Shown one piece after another: positions 63,501 through 64,000 of a DNA stretch of 64,000 nt. The translations under genes were made by a program, and so were the position numbers. Source of the DNA: JAMOAW01 sp039908535 (GTDB taxonomy: Bacteria > Pseudomonadota > Magnetococcia > Magnetococcales > JADFZT01); contig JAMOAW010000007.1 of the NCBI GenBank assembly GCA_039908535.1, forward strand, positions 7,228 to 71,227. Direction: 5' to 3'. The notes beneath the pieces are model-generated. The model saw only the letters and a program-made list of their open reading frames with translations, searched no databases and was not told the origin of the DNA. The stretch's first letter is position 1. Each line of letters opens with the position of its first letter.

Positions 63501-64000
63501 AACGACGCTCCCACCGATATAGCTCTTTCATCGACGACTATTAATGAAAATATCGATACCTCAGGTGGCACCACTATTGGCACGCTTACGAGAACCGATG
63601 TCGATGCGACAGATACAGCGGTTTATACCATCGTGGGAGGAGTCGATGCCGCTAGTTTCTCTATTTCGGGAACCTCTCTGGTTTTGACAGCGGGTACTTT
63701 AAATTTTGAATCTAAAAACTCTTATGCCGTCACGATTCGGATAACCGATAGCGGATCAAGTACCTATGATAAAGCGTTTACCATCACTGTCAACGATCTC
63801 AACGAAGCCCCGGTGATCACCTCTGGGGCCACGGCCACTTTTGCTGAAAATGCCACCGGCACCCTCTACACCGCAACCGCGACCGATGTGGATGCGGCCG
63901 ACACCAAGGGGTGGTCCCTCTCTGGCGACGATGCCGCTTTGTTTGCCATCGATGGCTCAGGGTTGGTCACCTTTGTAGCCGCCCCCAATTTTGAATCCCC
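60585..64000 (+). CDS. Giant exported protein with LEPR-XLL, SBBP and cadherin-like repeats (partial)
   Basis: An open frame of at least 1138 codons that runs off the right edge. The N terminus has L-L-A-L-E-P-R-F-L-F-D-A-A (residues ~30-42), the LEPR-XLL motif found at the start of many giant type I-exported proteins. About residues 70-290 form an F-E-P-N-L-G-Q beginning and a domain with N-I-D-L-I-L-Y-G typical of SBBP proteins. From ~290 to ~760 come SBBP beta-propeller units (Y-S-T-Y-L-G-G, D-S-S-G-N-I-Y-V-T-G), then cadherin-like units (N-D-A-P-T with L-P-A-W-L-x-F and F-S-G-T-P; E-N-x-x-G-T). A GGAG site lies 9-12 bases before the ATG. Its stop and export partner are outside the window. 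Confidence 0.88.
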   Translation, partial: MFFKHKSNLSNVPEKTTSPIFQSSYPTHLLALEPRFLFDAAGAIHLAHATDSETTTDLDLFSNPQQNQENFFETLGAIDATAIPTDPLRFEPNLGQTDPAALFVAQGTNYGLFLTETELLLTFLSSSDNTIPPEVLSISWEGSNNTPLLTGENLLTSVSNHYTGDPSQWVSNIANYGSVVYHDLYPNIDLILYGVNGKTLEYDFVVNSGADPNLIQMNFSGSDFLTLDESGNLCIHIGEQELINNTPVVYQIAADGRRELVDSKFVLTDADSVTFQLGTYDTSRPLFIDPVISYGSYLGGSSNDWGFDVTVDSSGNIYVTGGTLSNNFPTLNAYDNSVSAADVFVTKYNSSFTMLYSTYLGGTGADYGYGITNDSSGNAYITGETSSNPFPTTAGAFQTSYGGGTTADAFLTKLNATGGLSYSTYLGGNDRDVGRELVVHTDGYIYITGTTISANYPTSGVNAIQSTITGVATEAFVTILQTAGSGASDKIYSTYLGGSANDFGWGIAVDSSGYIYIVGETLSSDFDLSTPTYDNSYSGGDGFLSKINYTSGASGLIYSTFIGGTAAEKAYAVDVDDAGNAYIAGITSSNDFPTTAGAPQTSYGGGVGDAFSVKLNTTGTGLIYGTYLGGTLEDNAFGIVLDVTGDVWISGRTKSNNFPVTTATATSTAATQGTFGGTGDIFITWLNSTGTNLKFSTYLGSAGDEFGTYTATNGIALDNQGGVYAVGTTSTSGLTTTGGGSTYTAGTDAILFKYTIPYTPTVTSPTITEDTQSEAIPITINPSVDAINTAYYQMTSITGGTLYSDASYSVVINNGTYISSSGSTTNVYFIPTLNSNSAGSFTIQAAVTASSDGLRGSTATSTISITPQNDAPTVANPIPDQNATEDTAFSYQFAANVFNDVDTLDTLTYSALLGDGVTGLPAWLVFTSATRTFSGTPTNNDVGTITIQVTATDNGTGTLSVFDSFTLTVINTNDAPTDIALSSTTINENIDTSGGTTIGTLTRTDVDATDTAVYTIVGGVDAASFSISGTSLVLTAGTLNFESKNSYAVTIRITDSGSSTYDKAFTITVNDLNEAPVITSGATATFAENATGTLYTATATDVDAADTKGWSLSGDDAALFAIDGSGLVTFVAAPNFES

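Overview
The window is bacterial chromosome from a Gram-negative organism. It carries type II secretion pseudopilins, lipoproteins, a TolC-dependent type I exporter and a proteobacterial-style fab-mltG-tmk-holB cluster. A split NifJ-type pyruvate:ferredoxin oxidoreductase points to anaerobic or microaerobic metabolism. The mixture (RicT beside HolB, a TatD-radical SAM fusion, RTX and LEPR-XLL giant proteins, G/C-run intergenic repeats) would suit a deep-branching proteobacterium such as the Magnetococcales. That placement is an inference from gene content only; no rRNA or magnetosome gene is present.

Layout. 1-2.0 kb: end of a T2SS operon (gspG-H-I-J and the first codons of gspK) on the minus strand. 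2.07-3.75 kb: frameshifted IS66-family transposase. 3.75-5.2 kb: a truncated PIN-like gene coupled to an HU/IHF gene, a small uncertain ORF and tRNA-Lys. 5.4-10.0 kb: tRNA-Ser(GCT), a repeat-rich lipoprotein, tadA, tRNA-Ser(GGA), 4.5S/SRP RNA, dnaX, ybaB and recR, an information-processing block similar in order to that of Firmicutes. 10.1-13.9 kb: two-gene PFOR. 14.4-15.5 kb: a 13-repeat CRISPR array with no cas gene in view, whose AT-rich leader is bracketed by an inverted pair of perfect DnaA boxes. 15.9-25.1 kb: a minus-strand run fabD-fabG-acpP-fabF-mltG-tmk-holB-ricT-tatD/rSAM. 25.3-30.4 kb: CDF metal transporter, then methyltransferase, glycosyltransferase and TPR membrane protein genes, probably one surface-glycan operon. 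30.7-35.1 kb: hybrid histidine kinase and HD-GYP response regulator. 35.3-41.3 kb: pyrR-pyrB-pyrC-pyrK and an EF-G paralogue. 42.4-56.9 kb: a 2931-residue RTX-type repeat protein followed by its probable type I secretion machine (TolC, ABC exporter, HlyD). 56.9-60.3 kb: small exported protein, DUF4139 protein and LEA-like lipoprotein. 60.6 kb to the edge: a second giant exported protein (LEPR-XLL, SBBP and cadherin-like repeats), incomplete.

A family of roughly 90-150 bp G/C-run hairpin repeats is scattered between operons (at least nine recognisable copies). One copy has replaced the 3' end of holB and encodes its last ~43 residues. These repeats, the CRISPR leader architecture and the two giant surface proteins are the most unusual parts of the window.
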